A stretch of 64,000 bases of DNA from WHSW01 sp033856255. GTDB lineage: Bacteria > Actinomycetota > Thermoleophilia > Solirubrobacterales > 70-9. The notes under the pieces are model-generated. The model saw only the letters and a list, made by a program, of their open reading frames with translations, had not been told where the DNA came from and searched no databases. The DNA lies in assembly GCA_033856255.1 (NCBI GenBank), contig JAWVFH010000054.1, positions 4,994-68,993 of the forward strand. The letters run 5' to 3'. The position numbers and the translations under genes were made by a program. Shown one piece after another: positions 40,880-48,974 of the stretch. The stretch's first letter is position 1, and each line of letters opens with the position of its first letter.

Positions 40880-41659
40880 ATGCGATTCGACATCAAGCGC
40901 GACGACGAGGCGCGAGCGCACGACTGGCGGGTCGCGGGCCTGGAGGCCGTCTGCGACGTGGTCGAGCCCTGGGAGCACGGGACGATCATGCGCGCGACCC
41001 GCTTTCCGAGCTACTACGACTACAACGTTCTCTGGGTCGAGGGCGATCCGGGTCTGAGCGCCGGTGAGCTGGTCGCGGCGGCTGACGAGGCCCTCTCGGG
41101 CCTCGAGCATCGGCGCCTCGACTTCGAGCGGATCGAGGCGGCGGACGCCGTCCGCTCGGACCTCGAGGCCGCGCACTGGGAGGCGACCCGCCTGCTCTGG
41201 ATGCGTCATGCCGAGCCGCTGCCGGCCGGGCCGGAGATCGACGTCGAGGAGGTCGATTACGACTCCGTGCTCCACCTTCGCCACGCCTGGCACGGCAAGT
41301 CCTTCCCCGACCTCAGCCGCGATTACCTCACCGACGCGCGCGAGGTGGCAATGACGCGCGGCGTTCAGGTACTCGCGGTCAGGGAGGCCGGGGAGCTCGT
41401 CGGCTTCGCCCAGCTCGAGCGCGCCGGCGGGGCGGCCGAGGTCACCCAGGTCTACGTTCGCCCCGAACATCGGGGCGCGGGCCGCGGCACCGCGATCACG
41501 CGTGCGGCGATCGAGGCCGCGGGCGACGTCGACGACCTATGGATCGCCGCCGACGACGAGGGCCGGCCGAAGCAGCTCTATGCCCGGCTCGGATTTCGCC
41601 CGGCATGGACATCGATGGAGCTCCTGCGTGTCCGCGGCGTAGCGGGATACACGGGGTAG
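40880..41659 (+). CDS. GNAT family N-acetyltransferase
   Basis: 259 residues from ATG 40880. The C-terminal half is a GNAT domain: VLAVREAGELVGFAQLERAGGAAEVTQVYVRPEHRGAGRGTAIT, where RPEHRGAGRGTA is the acetyl-CoA pyrophosphate loop, and LYARLGFRPAW closes the fold. The N-terminal half (DWRVAGLEAVCDVVEPWEHGTIMRATRFPSYYDYNVLWVEG) looks like a degenerate second GNAT domain. Acceptor unknown. The TTG of the glycosyltransferase follows 5 bases after the stop, so they are probably co-transcribed. Confidence 0.88.
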   Translation: MRFDIKRDDEARAHDWRVAGLEAVCDVVEPWEHGTIMRATRFPSYYDYNVLWVEGDPGLSAGELVAAADEALSGLEHRRLDFERIEAADAVRSDLEAAHWEATRLLWMRHAEPLPAGPEIDVEEVDYDSVLHLRHAWHGKSFPDLSRDYLTDAREVAMTRGVQVLAVREAGELVGFAQLERAGGAAEVTQVYVRPEHRGAGRGTAITRAAIEAAGDVDDLWIAADDEGRPKQLYARLGFRPAWTSMELLRVRGVAGYTG

Positions 41660-41664
41660 GCGCG

Positions 41665-42756
41665 TTGGCAGCGCCGCCGCCACGCGTCCTGATCTACTCG
41701 GCTTCGATCGGCGAGGGCCATGACGGGCCCGCTCGGCAGCTCGCCGCCGGGATCGTCGAGGCGCGGCCGGGCGCCGAGGTCGAGATCGCCGACTTCCTCG
41801 CGCTGACGCCCGTGGTGCGAACGATCGCCATGCGCGGGTCCAGCTTCCATTCACGGATCGGCAGCCTTGCCTTCGACGCGATCTTCTGGCTCGCCACGTA
41901 CTTCCCGCCAACCCGGTGGCTGATCGACCACGGCACGGTGGCGCTCACCGCCCGGCGTCTGCTGCGCCGGGTGGCCGCCTCGCGCCCCGACGTCGTCGTC
42001 GCCACCTACCCGGGGGCGGCGATCGTGCTCGGCGCGCTTCGGAGCCGGGGCCGGCTGCCGAGGCCTACGGTGTCGGCGATCACCGACCTCGCGGCGTTGC
42101 GGGTCTGGGCGCGTCCGGGGATAGACATCCACCTGATCACGCACCCCGAGTCAGCCGCGGAGGTGCGCGAGCTCGCCCCGGCGAGCGAGATCACCTGCGT
42201 GCGCGGGCTCACCTCGCCGGGCTTCGAGCGCGAGGCCGAGCCAGCTCAGGCACGACGCGACCTCGGCCTTGACCTCGAGCGCCCGGTGGTCGTCGTCTCC
42301 GGCGGCGGCTGGGCGGTCGGCGACCTCGAGGGGGCCGTCGGCGTCGCCGTCGCCCGCTCGGATGCTTCGGTCATCTGCCTCTGCGGCCGAAACGAGCAGG
42401 TCCGCGAGCGGATCGCGAGTCGCTATGCGGGCGAGGGGCGCGTCAGGGTGCTGGGGTTCACCGAGCGGATCAGCGAGCTGTTCGCGGCCGCCGACGTGGT
42501 CATCCACTCCACGGCCGGCCTCACCGTGCTCGAGGCGCTGATGCGGGGCTGCCGGGTGATCTCATACGGCTGGGGTCATGGTCACATCCGGGTCAACAAC
42601 CGCGCCTTCGTCCGCTTCGGCCTCGCCGATGTCGCGGGCGACCCGGCGGAGCTGGGCGCGGCGCTCGATCGAGCCCTCGCCGCTCCACGGCTGCCCGATC
42701 ACTCGTTCGCGGAACTGCCCGACGCGGGCGCGGTGGTCGCTGCGCTGGCCGGCTGA
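41665..42756 (+). CDS. glycosyltransferase, MGDG-synthase/MurG-like (GT28 type)
   Basis: 363 residues from TTG 41665, the first start after the GNAT stop; APPPRVLIYSASIGEGHDGPARQLAAGI is the family opening (GxGH motif). The C-terminal nucleotide-sugar domain has VVVVSGGGWAVGDL, VLGFTERISELFAAADVVIHSTAGLTVLEAL and RVISYGWGHGHIRVNN. Relatives transfer sugars from UDP- or GDP-sugar to diacylglycerol or other lipid acceptors at the inner membrane face. Its 3' end overlaps the convergent transporter gene by 58 bases. Confidence 0.85.
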   Translation: MAAPPPRVLIYSASIGEGHDGPARQLAAGIVEARPGAEVEIADFLALTPVVRTIAMRGSSFHSRIGSLAFDAIFWLATYFPPTRWLIDHGTVALTARRLLRRVAASRPDVVVATYPGAAIVLGALRSRGRLPRPTVSAITDLAALRVWARPGIDIHLITHPESAAEVRELAPASEITCVRGLTSPGFEREAEPAQARRDLGLDLERPVVVVSGGGWAVGDLEGAVGVAVARSDASVICLCGRNEQVRERIASRYAGEGRVRVLGFTERISELFAAADVVIHSTAGLTVLEALMRGCRVISYGWGHGHIRVNNRAFVRFGLADVAGDPAELGAALDRALAAPRLPDHSFAELPDAGAVVAALAG

Positions 42757-43634
42757 GACTCGGCCTCGGCGCGCGCCGGCTCCGCGAGCACGCCGCTCAC
42801 CGCGTCCGAGCCGGCGAGGACCAGGATGCCGACCGAGAGCAGTCCCAGCGCCAGCACGAGCACCCCGCCGCCGAGCGGCGTCGCGCCCCACGATTCGCCG
42901 CCGACGATCGGGGCCAGAGCCACCGGGATCGCGATCTGGAGCACCAGCACGGCGGGAGCCACCCGCGTCGCCGGCGCACGCTGGAGGGCGCTCGACTCGC
43001 TCAGCAGACCGGCTAGGACCGCGACGCCGGCACCGAGTCCCCAGACCGCCCCGAGCGCCCAGTTGCCGGCTTCGAGCTCCTCGCTGACGATCTTGGTGAC
43101 GAAGGCGGCGAGTCCGTCCGCGGCGCCGGCGGCCGCGATCAGCATCGCGACCGGGGGCGCCCCCCGCGCGTTGACGGCGAACGGCGCCAGCGTCAGCGCG
43201 GCGAGCGCCCCGAGGGCGATCACCAGGCCGGCGTCCCGAGGGACGCGGGCGAGCTCGGACGGCGCCGCCCAGGCGATCAGCGAGACGGCGACGACGATCA
43301 CCGCGACCGCGCTCCACTCGCGCGGGCCGACGCGCTCGCCGAGCAGTTTCACCCCCAGCCCGAGCAGCAGGAACAGGCCCAGCGCCAGGACCGGCTGCAC
43401 GAGGGTCAGCGGGGCCTTGGTCAGGGCGAGGATCTGCAGCGCCCAACCCGCGATCGCGAGGCCGATCGCCGCGATCCAGATCGGCCGGCGCGCCAGGTAG
43501 GTGAGCAGGCTCGGGCGCATCGCCCGCGCGGCCGGCGCCTTGCGCGCCTCGAAAGCCTGCAGCGCGTAGCCGGAGTCGTAACAGGCGGCGGCCAACAGGG
43601 CGAAGACGAAGCCCGCAAGCAGGACCTCGTTCAT
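42699..43634 (-). CDS. DMT/EamA-like membrane transporter
   Basis: 311 residues from ATG 43634. About nine to ten transmembrane helices. ACYDSGYALQAFEARKAPA, WALQILALTKAPLTLVQPVLALGLFLLLGLGVKLLGERV and a repeat-like second half fit the drug/metabolite transporter superfamily, close to NIPA-like and small-multidrug-like relatives. The Ala/Ser-rich C-terminal tail (about 30 residues) is encoded by DNA overlapping the glycosyltransferase gene on the other strand. Substrate unknown; lipid-sugar flipping is only a contextual possibility. Confidence 0.75.
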   Translation of the reverse strand: MNEVLLAGFVFALLAAACYDSGYALQAFEARKAPAARAMRPSLLTYLARRPIWIAAIGLAIAGWALQILALTKAPLTLVQPVLALGLFLLLGLGVKLLGERVGPREWSAVAVIVVAVSLIAWAAPSELARVPRDAGLVIALGALAALTLAPFAVNARGAPPVAMLIAAAGAADGLAAFVTKIVSEELEAGNWALGAVWGLGAGVAVLAGLLSESSALQRAPATRVAPAVLVLQIAIPVALAPIVGGESWGATPLGGGVLVLALGLLSVGILVLAGSDAVSGVLAEPARAEAESQPASAATTAPASGSSANE

Positions 43635-43652
43635 CGGTGCGACGATCCGGTC

Positions 43653-44342
43653 ATGGGCCCGAGACTATGGCTGGCGCTTGGGGCCGCGGCCTGGACGGCC
43701 CCTGCCCTCGCCCCCGTCGCACCGCCCGTCGCGGACGCGCTCGGCCTGCCGCGGCGCCTCGCCGGCCGCGCCGGGTCGGTGGCGATCACGTTCGACGACG
43801 GGCCCCACCCCCAGGGCACGCCGGCGATGCTCGAGATCCTCGCCGCCCGCGGTGCCCGCGCGACCTTCTTCTGTGTCGGCGAGCAGGCCGAGCGCTTTCC
43901 GGCACTCTGCGCCGAGATCCGCGACGCCGGGCACGCGGTCGCGATCCACGGCCACCGGCATCGCAACCAGCTGCGGTTGACGCCGCGGCAGTTCGCGACC
44001 GACCTCGAGCGGGGGGTCGAAACGCTCGGCGAGCTCAGCGGCACCGTTCCGGGCGTCTATCGCCCGCCGTACGGGGTCTTCAGCCCCGCCGGCCTGCGGA
44101 TCGTCCGCGCCCGCGGCCTTCGCTCGCTGCTGTGGTCGCGCTGGGGCCACGACTGGCGGCGCCGGATCGAGCCCGAGGCGATTGCTGCCGAGGCCACCCA
44201 ATCGCTCACCCCGGGCGACGTGATCCTGCTCCACGACGCCGATCACTACAGCGCCTCGGGCTCGTGGACGCGGACCGCGCGGGCGCTGCCGCGGATCCTC
44301 GACCGGATCGAGGAGCGAGGCCTGCTCACCGGGACGGTCTGA
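43653..44342 (+). CDS. polysaccharide deacetylase (NodB domain)
   Basis: 229 residues from ATG 43653. A hydrophobic N-terminus (LWLALGAAAWTAPALAPVAPPVADAL) acts as signal or anchor. CE4 motifs are in order: AITFDDGPHPQGTP with the catalytic Asp and metal-binding Asp, IHGHRHRNQLRL with the HxxxH metal ligands, VYRPPYGVFSPAGL, and VILLHDADHYS with the catalytic His. It would remove N-acetyl groups from a surface polysaccharide or peptidoglycan. Divergent from the DMT transporter, 18 bases apart. Confidence 0.9.
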   Translation: MGPRLWLALGAAAWTAPALAPVAPPVADALGLPRRLAGRAGSVAITFDDGPHPQGTPAMLEILAARGARATFFCVGEQAERFPALCAEIRDAGHAVAIHGHRHRNQLRLTPRQFATDLERGVETLGELSGTVPGVYRPPYGVFSPAGLRIVRARGLRSLLWSRWGHDWRRRIEPEAIAAEATQSLTPGDVILLHDADHYSASGSWTRTARALPRILDRIEERGLLTGTV

Positions 44343-44356
44343 GCAACCGGACGCGG

Positions 44357-45691
44357 TCAGGTCGCGTGCTCGGGCGCCGCCTCTTCGCTCGCCCCACGCC
44401 AGCGGCGCGCCGCGACGAACGTCGACATCGAGACCGCCGCCCCGACGGCGCTGAGCAGGACTGCGCCGAGATGGGGCGCGATCAGGCCGAGCTCGTGGCG
44501 GGCGGAGGGGACGACGAGCAGGAGCGTGTAGGCGACCACGAGCGAGATGGCGACGAGGACGTCGCGAGCGCGCAGCGAGCGGACCGGCGCCAGCACCATC
44601 GCCAGCAGCGAGCTCGCGAGGGTGGTCAACGCCACCGCATGAAGCGCGTCACGGCCGAACCCGAGCCGCGCGGCCGCCAGCGATGCGATCGCCGTTCCGA
44701 TGAGTGCGCAGAGCGTCGCCACGGCGACCCCGACCACGCTCTCTCCCGAGAACTCCTCGTCGCTCGCCACCGGCGCCGCGGCGGTGGCCTCACCATCGCG
44801 TAACCAGGCGACGTAGGCGGCGACGCCGTCGCCGAGCCGGGTCGACGCGGTCCAGCCGAGCTCCTCCGCCGCCCGGGCGCTGGAGACCTCCGCGCCGGCG
44901 AAGTCGCCGCTGCGCCCCGGCGTGTGCACGATCTCGGTCGTGCCCACCTGCTCCTGGACCGCTTCGGCCAGCTCCCGGATCGTCACGGTCTCGTCCCCGG
45001 TCAGGTTGTAGACGCGGTTGGCGGCCTCGGGGCGGAGCGACCGCACGACCCCATCGGCGAGGTCGCGGACGTAGACGAAGCGGCGGGTCTGCAGACCGTC
45101 CCCGGCCAACGTCAGCGGCTCGCCCGCAAGCGCCTTGCGGACGAAGATCGGGATCACGGTGGCCGGCCGGGCGCGAGGACCGTACGGGATCCCGAAGCGC
45201 AGGATCGTGGGCTCGAGGCCGTAGAGCTCGGCGTAGGAGGTGCAGTACATCTCGCCGGCGAGCTTGCTGGCGGTGTAGAGATGCTTGGGCAGGCCGAGCC
45301 CGGACTCCTCGGTCACCGGGTCGTCGGTCGACTCGCCGTAAACCCAGATCGTGCTCCCGTAGACGACCCGCTTCACGCCGGTCGCGCGGCAGGCCTCGAG
45401 CACGGCCACCGTGCCCCTCGAGTTCGCCTCCTCGGCCCCGATCGGATCCTCGACCACGACTCCGACATCCGCGCAGGCGGCCAGGTGGATCGCCGCGTCG
45501 CAGCCGGCCAGCGCCCGGCTGAGCGTCGCCCGATCCGTGAGGTTGCCGATCACCGTCTCGATCTCGCGGGCTCCGTGGTAGGGGGAGTCCCGCAGGTCGT
45601 AGTTGCGAACCTCGTGGCCCGCGTCGAGCAGCCCGTCGACGACGTGCGAGCCGATGAACCCGGAGCCACCCGTGAGCAGGACGCGGCTCAT
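44357..45691 (-). CDS. NAD-dependent epimerase fused to a membrane domain
   Basis: 444 residues from ATG 45691. Residues 1-305 are an extended SDR: NAD motif VLLTGGSGFIGSHVVDGL, VVYGSTIWVYGES, the catalytic YTASK in LPKHLYTASKLAGEMY and GDGLQTRRFVYVRDLADG, as in UDP-glucose 4-epimerases. Residues about 330-430 are four hydrophobic helices (VVGVAVATLCALIGTAIASLAAA onward) followed by a charged tail. Soluble epimerases normally end at about 310-330, so this is an unusual fusion that would tether sugar-nucleotide conversion to the membrane. ATGA overlap with the DegT aminotransferase gene upstream. Confidence 0.87.
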   Translation of the reverse strand: MSRVLLTGGSGFIGSHVVDGLLDAGHEVRNYDLRDSPYHGAREIETVIGNLTDRATLSRALAGCDAAIHLAACADVGVVVEDPIGAEEANSRGTVAVLEACRATGVKRVVYGSTIWVYGESTDDPVTEESGLGLPKHLYTASKLAGEMYCTSYAELYGLEPTILRFGIPYGPRARPATVIPIFVRKALAGEPLTLAGDGLQTRRFVYVRDLADGVVRSLRPEAANRVYNLTGDETVTIRELAEAVQEQVGTTEIVHTPGRSGDFAGAEVSSARAAEELGWTASTRLGDGVAAYVAWLRDGEATAAAPVASDEEFSGESVVGVAVATLCALIGTAIASLAAARLGFGRDALHAVALTTLASSLLAMVLAPVRSLRARDVLVAISLVVAYTLLLVVPSARHELGLIAPHLGAVLLSAVGAAVSMSTFVAARRWRGASEEAAPEHAT

Positions 45692-46719
45692 CGCAGGACC
45701 GCCGTCTGGTGGGTTCGCGCCTCGAGGCCTGAGCCGGGCGCGTAGTAGAGCGGCACGCACCAGTGGTTGGCAGCGACCCAGTCGCTGTTGGGCAGGTCGT
45801 CGCCCGTCTCCATGATCCGGTGGCAGGGCTGGTCGTAGACCTTCCCGGTGGACCGCTCGATCGGATCGAAGACGATGTACTTGTAGAGGCCGGAGGTCAT
45901 CCCCTCGGGCAGCTCGACGCGGTTCGGGTGCTCGGGATCGAGTCGCTCGCGGGCGATCGCGTTCTTGGTCGCAACGATCTCCTCCAAACGGTCGGTCTGA
46001 ACGACGCCGATAGCGGCGGAGAACTCGCTGATCCGGAAGTTGAGGCCGGCGATTGCATGATCGGGCTTGCCGTAGTTGCGGAACGCCCGGGCGTGCGCGA
46101 GCAGCTCGGGATGGCGGGAGACCAGCATCCCACCCTCGCCGGTCGAGACGGTCTTGGTGGCGTAGAAGGAGTACACGCCGGCGTCGCCGAAGCCGCCGGG
46201 CCTGGTCCCGTTGAAGGCGGCACCGTGCGCATGGGCGCAGTCCTCGATCAGGAAGATCCCGTTGTCGCGGCAGTACTCCGCGATCGGCTCCGAGTCGAAG
46301 GCGATATGGCCGCCGATGTGGACCAGAACGGCTGCTTTCGGGGAGTGGGCCTCGGCCTTGCGAACGAAGTCGTCGAGCTGCATGCAGAGGTCCTCGCGGT
46401 TGCAGTCGACGAACACGGGGATCGCGCCGGCCCGCTGAATCGCCAGCGGCGTTGCCATGAAGGTGTTCGAGGGGCAGAGAACGCGCTCCCCGCCGACCCC
46501 GGCGAAGTCAAGCGCCGCCAGGGCGCCCCCGGTCCAGCTCCCGAAGGCGACCGAGCCGAGCTCGTTCCAGCCGGTCCAGGCCGCTTCGAAGAGCTCCGTC
46601 ATCGGGCCCTCGGACCAGCGCTCGGCGGCGATCACCTCGTCCCACAGCCGGTGCAGGGCCGGGAGGTCGCGGCGGTCGAAGCCAATCGCGAAACGCTCGT
46701 GGTCATCGCCGCCAGCCAA
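45688..46719 (-). CDS. DegT/DnrJ/EryC1/StrS sugar aminotransferase
   Basis: 343 residues from TTG 46719. PLP fold type I of the sugar aminotransferase family: VLCPSNTFMATPLAIQRAGAIPVFVD, IEDCAHAHGAAFNG, and FYATKTVSTGEGGMLV with the Schiff-base Lys; RISEFSAAIGVVQTDRLEEIVATK follows. It would aminate a keto-sugar nucleotide for surface glycan or glycolipid synthesis. Coupled by a 4-base overlap to the epimerase-membrane fusion, so the two probably act on the same sugar. The C-terminal part is shorter and divergent from typical members. Confidence 0.87.
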   Translation of the reverse strand: MAGGDDHERFAIGFDRRDLPALHRLWDEVIAAERWSEGPMTELFEAAWTGWNELGSVAFGSWTGGALAALDFAGVGGERVLCPSNTFMATPLAIQRAGAIPVFVDCNREDLCMQLDDFVRKAEAHSPKAAVLVHIGGHIAFDSEPIAEYCRDNGIFLIEDCAHAHGAAFNGTRPGGFGDAGVYSFYATKTVSTGEGGMLVSRHPELLAHARAFRNYGKPDHAIAGLNFRISEFSAAIGVVQTDRLEEIVATKNAIARERLDPEHPNRVELPEGMTSGLYKYIVFDPIERSTGKVYDQPCHRIMETGDDLPNSDWVAANHWCVPLYYAPGSGLEARTHQTAVLR

Positions 46720-46767
46720 CGCTGGCGAGTCTACGGCTCAGAGCCTGAACGGTGCCTGAACCGTGGG

Positions 46768-47598
46768 TCAAGCGGTAGCGCCCAGCAGCAGCCCGAGCTG
46801 GCGGGACTGGGCGACGAGGGTGCCGTCCGGGGTCCAGAGCTCGCCGTCCTCGTCGAAGAAGCCGTCGCGGACGAGGGCGTTGCGGAAGCGCCCGAGCAGC
46901 AGCGTGTCCGGCAGCGGCAGGAAGGTGCGGAAGTGGACCGTGAGGTCGATCGTCGGCGCCGGGGCGAGCTCCGCCAGGCGTGGCCAGGGAGCTGGGAACC
47001 AGGCGTCGGCGAGCATCGCGATCGCCGGCGCGTCGAGCGCCCGGCGCTCGCGCAGGCCGAGCCAGCCACCGACCTCGCCGCGCTCGGCGCCGGTGAAGGG
47101 AGCGTCGCCGAAGCGGTGCTGCATCGAGAGCCGCTGCGTGAACGGCGGCGGGTTCTCGCGGGGGAAGTCGCCGCCGGGAAGGTCGCGCTCCAGATCGGGT
47201 GCCGGGCGCTGGTCGGGGTCGGCCGGCTCGACCTCGGGCATCGGCGGGCCGCCCAGCAGGGGGCTATCCCAGGGCAGCGAGTAGGCGCCGAGCCCGATCG
47301 CGATCAGCTTGCCCGCCTGGCTCAGCCGCCCGCTGACGGTCGAAAGCGAGCGGCCCTGGCGCTCGACCGTCGCGGAGACCTCGACGGGGCCCGACTCGGG
47401 GGCGCGCAGGAAGTGGACGGTGACCGAGCGGGCGGTGCGCTTCGGCTCGTCGATGACGAGGTCGAAGCCCCGCATCAGAATCGCCATCACGTAGCCGCCC
47501 AGCGGCCCGCGCGGGGTGTCCCAGCCGGGCGCGATCGCGCCCGCCCAGGCGCCCTCGCCGGCGGGCGTGAGCGCGATGTCGTCGTCGAAGCCCGCCAT
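46768..47598 (-). CDS. acyl-CoA thioesterase II-like protein (double hotdog)
   Basis: 276 residues from ATG 47598. Two hotdog domains: PRGPLGGYVMAILMRGFDLVI with RTARSVTVHFLRAPESGPVEVSATVERQGRS in the first, and GWLGLRERRALDAPAIAMLADAWFP with TIDLTVHFRTFLPLPD in the second. This is the layout of TesB-type or acyl-CoA thioesterase domain proteins that hydrolyse acyl-CoA to free acid and CoA. The catalytic Asp is likely that in LADAWFP. No operon partner: it is 48 bases from the DegT gene and divergent from the STAS gene. Confidence 0.8.
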   Translation of the reverse strand: MAGFDDDIALTPAGEGAWAGAIAPGWDTPRGPLGGYVMAILMRGFDLVIDEPKRTARSVTVHFLRAPESGPVEVSATVERQGRSLSTVSGRLSQAGKLIAIGLGAYSLPWDSPLLGGPPMPEVEPADPDQRPAPDLERDLPGGDFPRENPPPFTQRLSMQHRFGDAPFTGAERGEVGGWLGLRERRALDAPAIAMLADAWFPAPWPRLAELAPAPTIDLTVHFRTFLPLPDTLLLGRFRNALVRDGFFDEDGELWTPDGTLVAQSRQLGLLLGATA

Positions 47599-47648
47599 GG
47601 GCCGGTGACGATATCCGTCCAGCGGGCCAGCGCCGGGGGTCGGGTCAT

Positions 47649-47674
47649 GCGTGCAAACGGCCGATCCTGGGTAT
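47649..47674 (+). promoter_or_regulatory. SigB-like promoter of STAS gene
   Basis: GCGT (47649-47652), a 16-bp spacer and GGGTAT (47669-47674) fit the Streptomyces SigB-type consensus GNNT-N14-16-GGGTAY. The start of the STAS gene is 60 bases on. Anti-sigma antagonists are often under the sigma factor they control. Confidence 0.4.
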
Positions 47675-47733
47675 CGAAAGCCGGGAGCGCAGTTTTTGAG
47701 GCGCTCATAACCAACGACCGCAAGGAGGCTGAA

Positions 47734-48093
47734 GTGGCACCGACAGACTGCTCTACCGGGCTCGAGTTCTGGGTCAGCCTCGCGGCTCGCCCACAGGGGG
47801 GCTCGTTGGTCACCGTGATGGGTGAGCTCGATGTGGCGACCGCTCCCCGCCTGCGCGCCACGCTCGAGCAGGCGCTCGCCGCCGAGGGCGATGTCGAGAT
47901 CGATCTTCGCGGCTGCGGATTCGTCGACTCGTCCGGAATCGCAACCCTGGTCTGGGTGGCGATCCGGCTCAAGGACCGCAACCGCCGCCTGCTGCTGCTC
48001 GGCGCCCGCGAGCGCGTTCGCCGCATCCTCGATCTCGCCGGGATCGCCGGCCACAAGGCGGTCGAGATCGTCGAGCCGCCGTCCGTCGACTGA
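47734..48093 (+). CDS. STAS domain anti-sigma factor antagonist
   Basis: 119 residues from GTG 47734 with AAGGAGG 6 bases upstream. A single STAS domain: SLVTVMGELDVATAPRLRATLEQAL, then VEIDLRGCGFVDSSGIATLVWVAIRL, where FVDSSG holds the phosphorylatable Ser of SpoIIAA/RsbV proteins, and NRRLLLLGARERVRRILDLAGI. When unphosphorylated it would bind an anti-sigma kinase and release an alternative sigma factor of the SigB/SigF group. No kinase or sigma gene is adjacent, so the partner is elsewhere. Confidence 0.9.
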   Translation: MAPTDCSTGLEFWVSLAARPQGGSLVTVMGELDVATAPRLRATLEQALAAEGDVEIDLRGCGFVDSSGIATLVWVAIRLKDRNRRLLLLGARERVRRILDLAGIAGHKAVEIVEPPSVD

Positions 48094-48097
48094 TTCC

Positions 48098-48970
48098 CTA
48101 CTCGCCCGGGACCGGGCGGGGCTGAATCCGGCCGTTCGCGTACATCGGCAGCTCGACTTCCGCCGCGGCTCCGCGGTCGATCTGCTCCCACATCCGCGAT
48201 ACCCCGGCGGTGCCGAACTCGCGCACCGTGCTGACCGCGTCGAGGTCGAGAACGTCGGTGAGCAGCTCCTCGCCGCTGCCGGCCTCGACCCTGGCGTGGC
48301 CCTCCGGATCGACGATCAAGCTGCGGCCGAGCGCCGCGGGCGCCGACGCGTTGACGTTGACGACGAAGACCTGGTTGACGATCGCGTTCGCTCGCGCCGT
48401 GACCAGCTCGGCGGCCCGGTCGCTGGTCGTGGTCAGGGTCGGTTGCAGGACGACCTCCGCCCCGAGCCAGGCCAGCTGGCGAAAGACCTCGGGAAAGAAC
48501 CCGTCGTAACAGATCGCCAGTCCGGCGCGGCCGACTCCGTCGATCTCGAAGACGACGAAGCGGGTGCCAGGCTTCGTCCGCTCGCTCGGCTGCCAGGGGA
48601 ACACCTTGCGGTAGCTCGCAACCAGCCCGCGCTCGGGCGAAATCGCGAGCGCCGTGTTGTGGATCGCGCCGTCGGCGGCGCGCTCGTAAACCGACCCGGG
48701 GACCAGCCACAGCCCGGTCTCGGCGGCGATCGACTCGAGCCGCCCGGTCAGCGGTCCGGGGACCTCGACCGCGGCCTGCGCGGCGTAGTCCGCGGCTCCG
48801 TCGAGCAGGCCCGGCGGCGCTGATAGGTGGAGCTCGGGGGCGAGGAGGAGCTGTGTGTGGCCGATCGTCTCGCGCACCGCCGCCGCCTGCTCGGCAAATC
48901 GATCCAGCGTCGCGTCGGGATCCCCGGTGACCGGAGCGGTCTGCAGGGCGGCGATCGAGAGCGTCCGCAC
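48098..48970 (-). CDS. carbon-nitrogen hydrolase (nitrilase superfamily)
   Basis: 290 residues from GTG 48970. The Glu-Lys-Cys triad is visible: LLLAPELHLSAP (Glu), YRKVFPWQPSE (Lys) and LAICYDGFFPEVFRQLA (Cys). Family members hydrolyse amides, nitriles or carbamoyl groups, and N-carbamoylputrescine amidase (AguB) is one of them. It starts 4 bases after the orphan potD stop, so it is co-transcribed with a polyamine-type binding protein; a carbamoyl- or acyl-polyamine substrate is a reasonable inference, not shown by the sequence. Converges with the STAS gene. Confidence 0.87.
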   Translation of the reverse strand: MRTLSIAALQTAPVTGDPDATLDRFAEQAAAVRETIGHTQLLLAPELHLSAPPGLLDGAADYAAQAAVEVPGPLTGRLESIAAETGLWLVPGSVYERAADGAIHNTALAISPERGLVASYRKVFPWQPSERTKPGTRFVVFEIDGVGRAGLAICYDGFFPEVFRQLAWLGAEVVLQPTLTTTSDRAAELVTARANAIVNQVFVVNVNASAPAALGRSLIVDPEGHARVEAGSGEELLTDVLDLDAVSTVREFGTAGVSRMWEQIDRGAAAEVELPMYANGRIQPRPVPGE

Positions 48971-48974
48971 CGGG

